Positions 62,962-64,000 of a DNA stretch of 64,000 nt are shown piece by piece (the stretch's first letter is position 1; each line of letters opens with the position of its first letter). The translations under genes were made by a program, and so were the position numbers. The notes under the pieces were generated by a model. It did no database searches. It saw only the letters and a list, made by a program, of their open reading frames with translations, and was not told where the DNA came from. The DNA is from Echinometra lucunter (lineage: Eukaryota; Echinodermata; Echinoidea; Camarodonta; Echinometridae). Location of the stretch: NCBI GenBank assembly GCA_029962745.1, contig CM057151.1, positions 35,211,438 to 35,275,437 of the forward strand, in the 5' to 3' direction.

Positions 62962-63197
62962 ATGAAAGTTACTCCAAGTTTGGCTGGTATCACGAGCACA
63001 ACAGCGTTGTCGCCATCTTGCAGTGATAAGAATCTCGCAAAGTTTTTAACTTACTTCCGGGGTGAATGCGAACCGGGTATACATACACACCGTACCAGTG
63101 CAGCAGAGAAGTGTGTTGATGAACGAGTGGCCTACATTGTTAATGGTATTATTTCATGCAGCGATTTATACGGAGATAGAGACCGTGCGATTGATTG
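62962..63197 (+). CDS. first exon of an unidentified divergent gene
   Basis: An ATG-initiated frame of 78 codons plus 2 bases runs to a strong donor (TTG|GTGAGT, GT at 63198). The peptide starts MKVTPSLAG, then Ser/Thr-rich, then ...NLAKFLTYFRGECEPG and AAEKCVDERVAYIVNGIISC, ending LYGDRDRAID. The second half is amphipathic and looks helical; codon use is ordinary. I do not recognise the family. No membrane segment or signal peptide is evident. Its start lies 72 bp from the srGAP-like start on the other strand. A 6-codon upstream ORF (ATG at 62945) ends in a TGA that overlaps this ATG. No second exon was identified in the remaining 800 bases. Confidence 0.5.
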
Positions 63198-63377
63198 GTG
63201 AGTGATGGCGTACCTCCAGATTCCAAGGGGTATATTGATGTACCCCTGCGTTGGTATTTCATTTACCCCATGGAATTTTTTTTTTGTTTTTGTTTTTTTT
63301 TTTGCGTTGACACAATACAAAAGGGAAAAGATGTATTTGTTTAAATCTAATTGGTATTAAACAACAATATGTTTTCA

Positions 63378-63537
63378 GGGGGGCGTTTCATCAACATTTG
63401 TCGTCTGACAAGCTGTCAGATCTGACATCTTTCCTTGATTTTGATTGGCTGAGAAGCATCGTTACTATGACAACTGTCGGATAAAACAGATTTTGTCGGA
63501 TAAAACATCCGACGAGTCCTTTCATGAAATGCTCCCC
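63378..63537. mobile_element. GCATTTCAT-family MITE, copy 3
   Basis: GGGGGGCGTTTCATCAACAT and ATGAAATGCTCCCC at the ends; internal TTGATTGGCTGAGAAG and two GTCGGATAAAACA repeats. Lies in the first intron of the divergent gene. Confidence 0.8.
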
Positions 63538-64000
63538 AGATCCCTAACTATTTTTTCTTCTAGCCACAAAGTACTTAGAAAAAAAAAATGCTGAGATTTA
63601 TAATGGTCTGCCTTCCAACAATGTGTTTCAAGATCCCACGAATTTCTTTGCCTTTGGACTACACTGGACATCTGATATAATATGAGAATGAAAATGGCTG
63701 AAGTATCCAACTCCATGAAAAACACTGAAATTTTGCCTTTTGTTTTGTTATGTTTAGTCTGTTTTACGGTTTGCTTGCTTTTTTAGCTCTCCCCCCCCCC
63801 TCTCATTCTTTCATTCTCTTATTCTCTTATTTTAGGAATAGGCCATGGATGAATAACGCACAAAAAATAAAATGTCCTTTCAATATTATCATTGGCAAGG
63901 GGCCTATTTGTCAGTTCCATTAGGCCCTAGTTTATCTTGCATCAGAATTATGTGGAACCATGATTTCTACATATTTTACTTGTACCTTTATTTTACGGTA

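Overview
This is animal (eukaryotic) nuclear DNA: low GC, no operons, no long uninterrupted reading frames, abundant microsatellites and small inverted-repeat transposons, and one gene split into short exons over 60 kb. The repeat style (many foldback/MITE elements, LINE 3' ends, very frequent TACATGTA palindromes) and the invertebrate-like protein suggest a marine deuterostome, most likely an echinoderm such as a sea urchin. The species is inference.

The one confidently identified gene is on the minus strand: the 5' half of an srGAP-family (SLIT-ROBO Rho GTPase-activating protein / ARHGAP4-like) gene. Eight coding exons join in frame into 356 codons: 62889-62829, 39814-39631, 33963-33795, 12708-12646, 10591-10457, 5509-5381, 2859-2638 and 2305-2201. 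All junctions are GT-AG and the phases agree at every join. They encode most of the N-terminal F-BAR membrane-bending module. The RhoGAP and SH3 domains must lie beyond the left edge. Introns range from 332 bp to 23 kb.

A second gene probably starts on the plus strand at 62962, only 72 bp from the srGAP start codon. It reads about 78 codons to a good splice donor at 63198. I do not recognise its product. The two genes would share a head-to-head start region.

The rest is intronic and repeat-rich. Intron 1 (39815-62828) holds several inverted-repeat elements, including a 2.3 kb TTAA-flanked element nested inside another foldback (50783-53428), a GC-rich foldback (43783-44447), a poly-G bearing foldback (60926-61479) and an unassigned exon-like segment (58338-58559). 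Intron 2 holds an element with five evenly spaced nuclear-receptor-type DR1 repeats (38633-39508) and a copy of a GGCTGGCAGAAGGGC dyad family. Intron 3 (12709-33794) has two TTAA MITE copies, a hAT-type MITE nested in a foldback, a LINE C-terminus, a retroposon with target-site duplication, and several tandem arrays. Intron 5 has a second hAT-type MITE copy with a perfect 8-bp target duplication.

The most unusual structure is intron 6 (2860-5380). Its 5' end carries two decayed tandem copies of the 3' part of exon 6 with its donor region. Its 3' end carries four tandem copies of the 5' part of exon 7 with its acceptor, three of which keep the AG. The intron is therefore bounded by arrays of decoy splice sites. 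I see no clearly new multi-gene system here; the leads are this decoy arrangement, the dispersed dyad family and the transposon-borne DR1 array.
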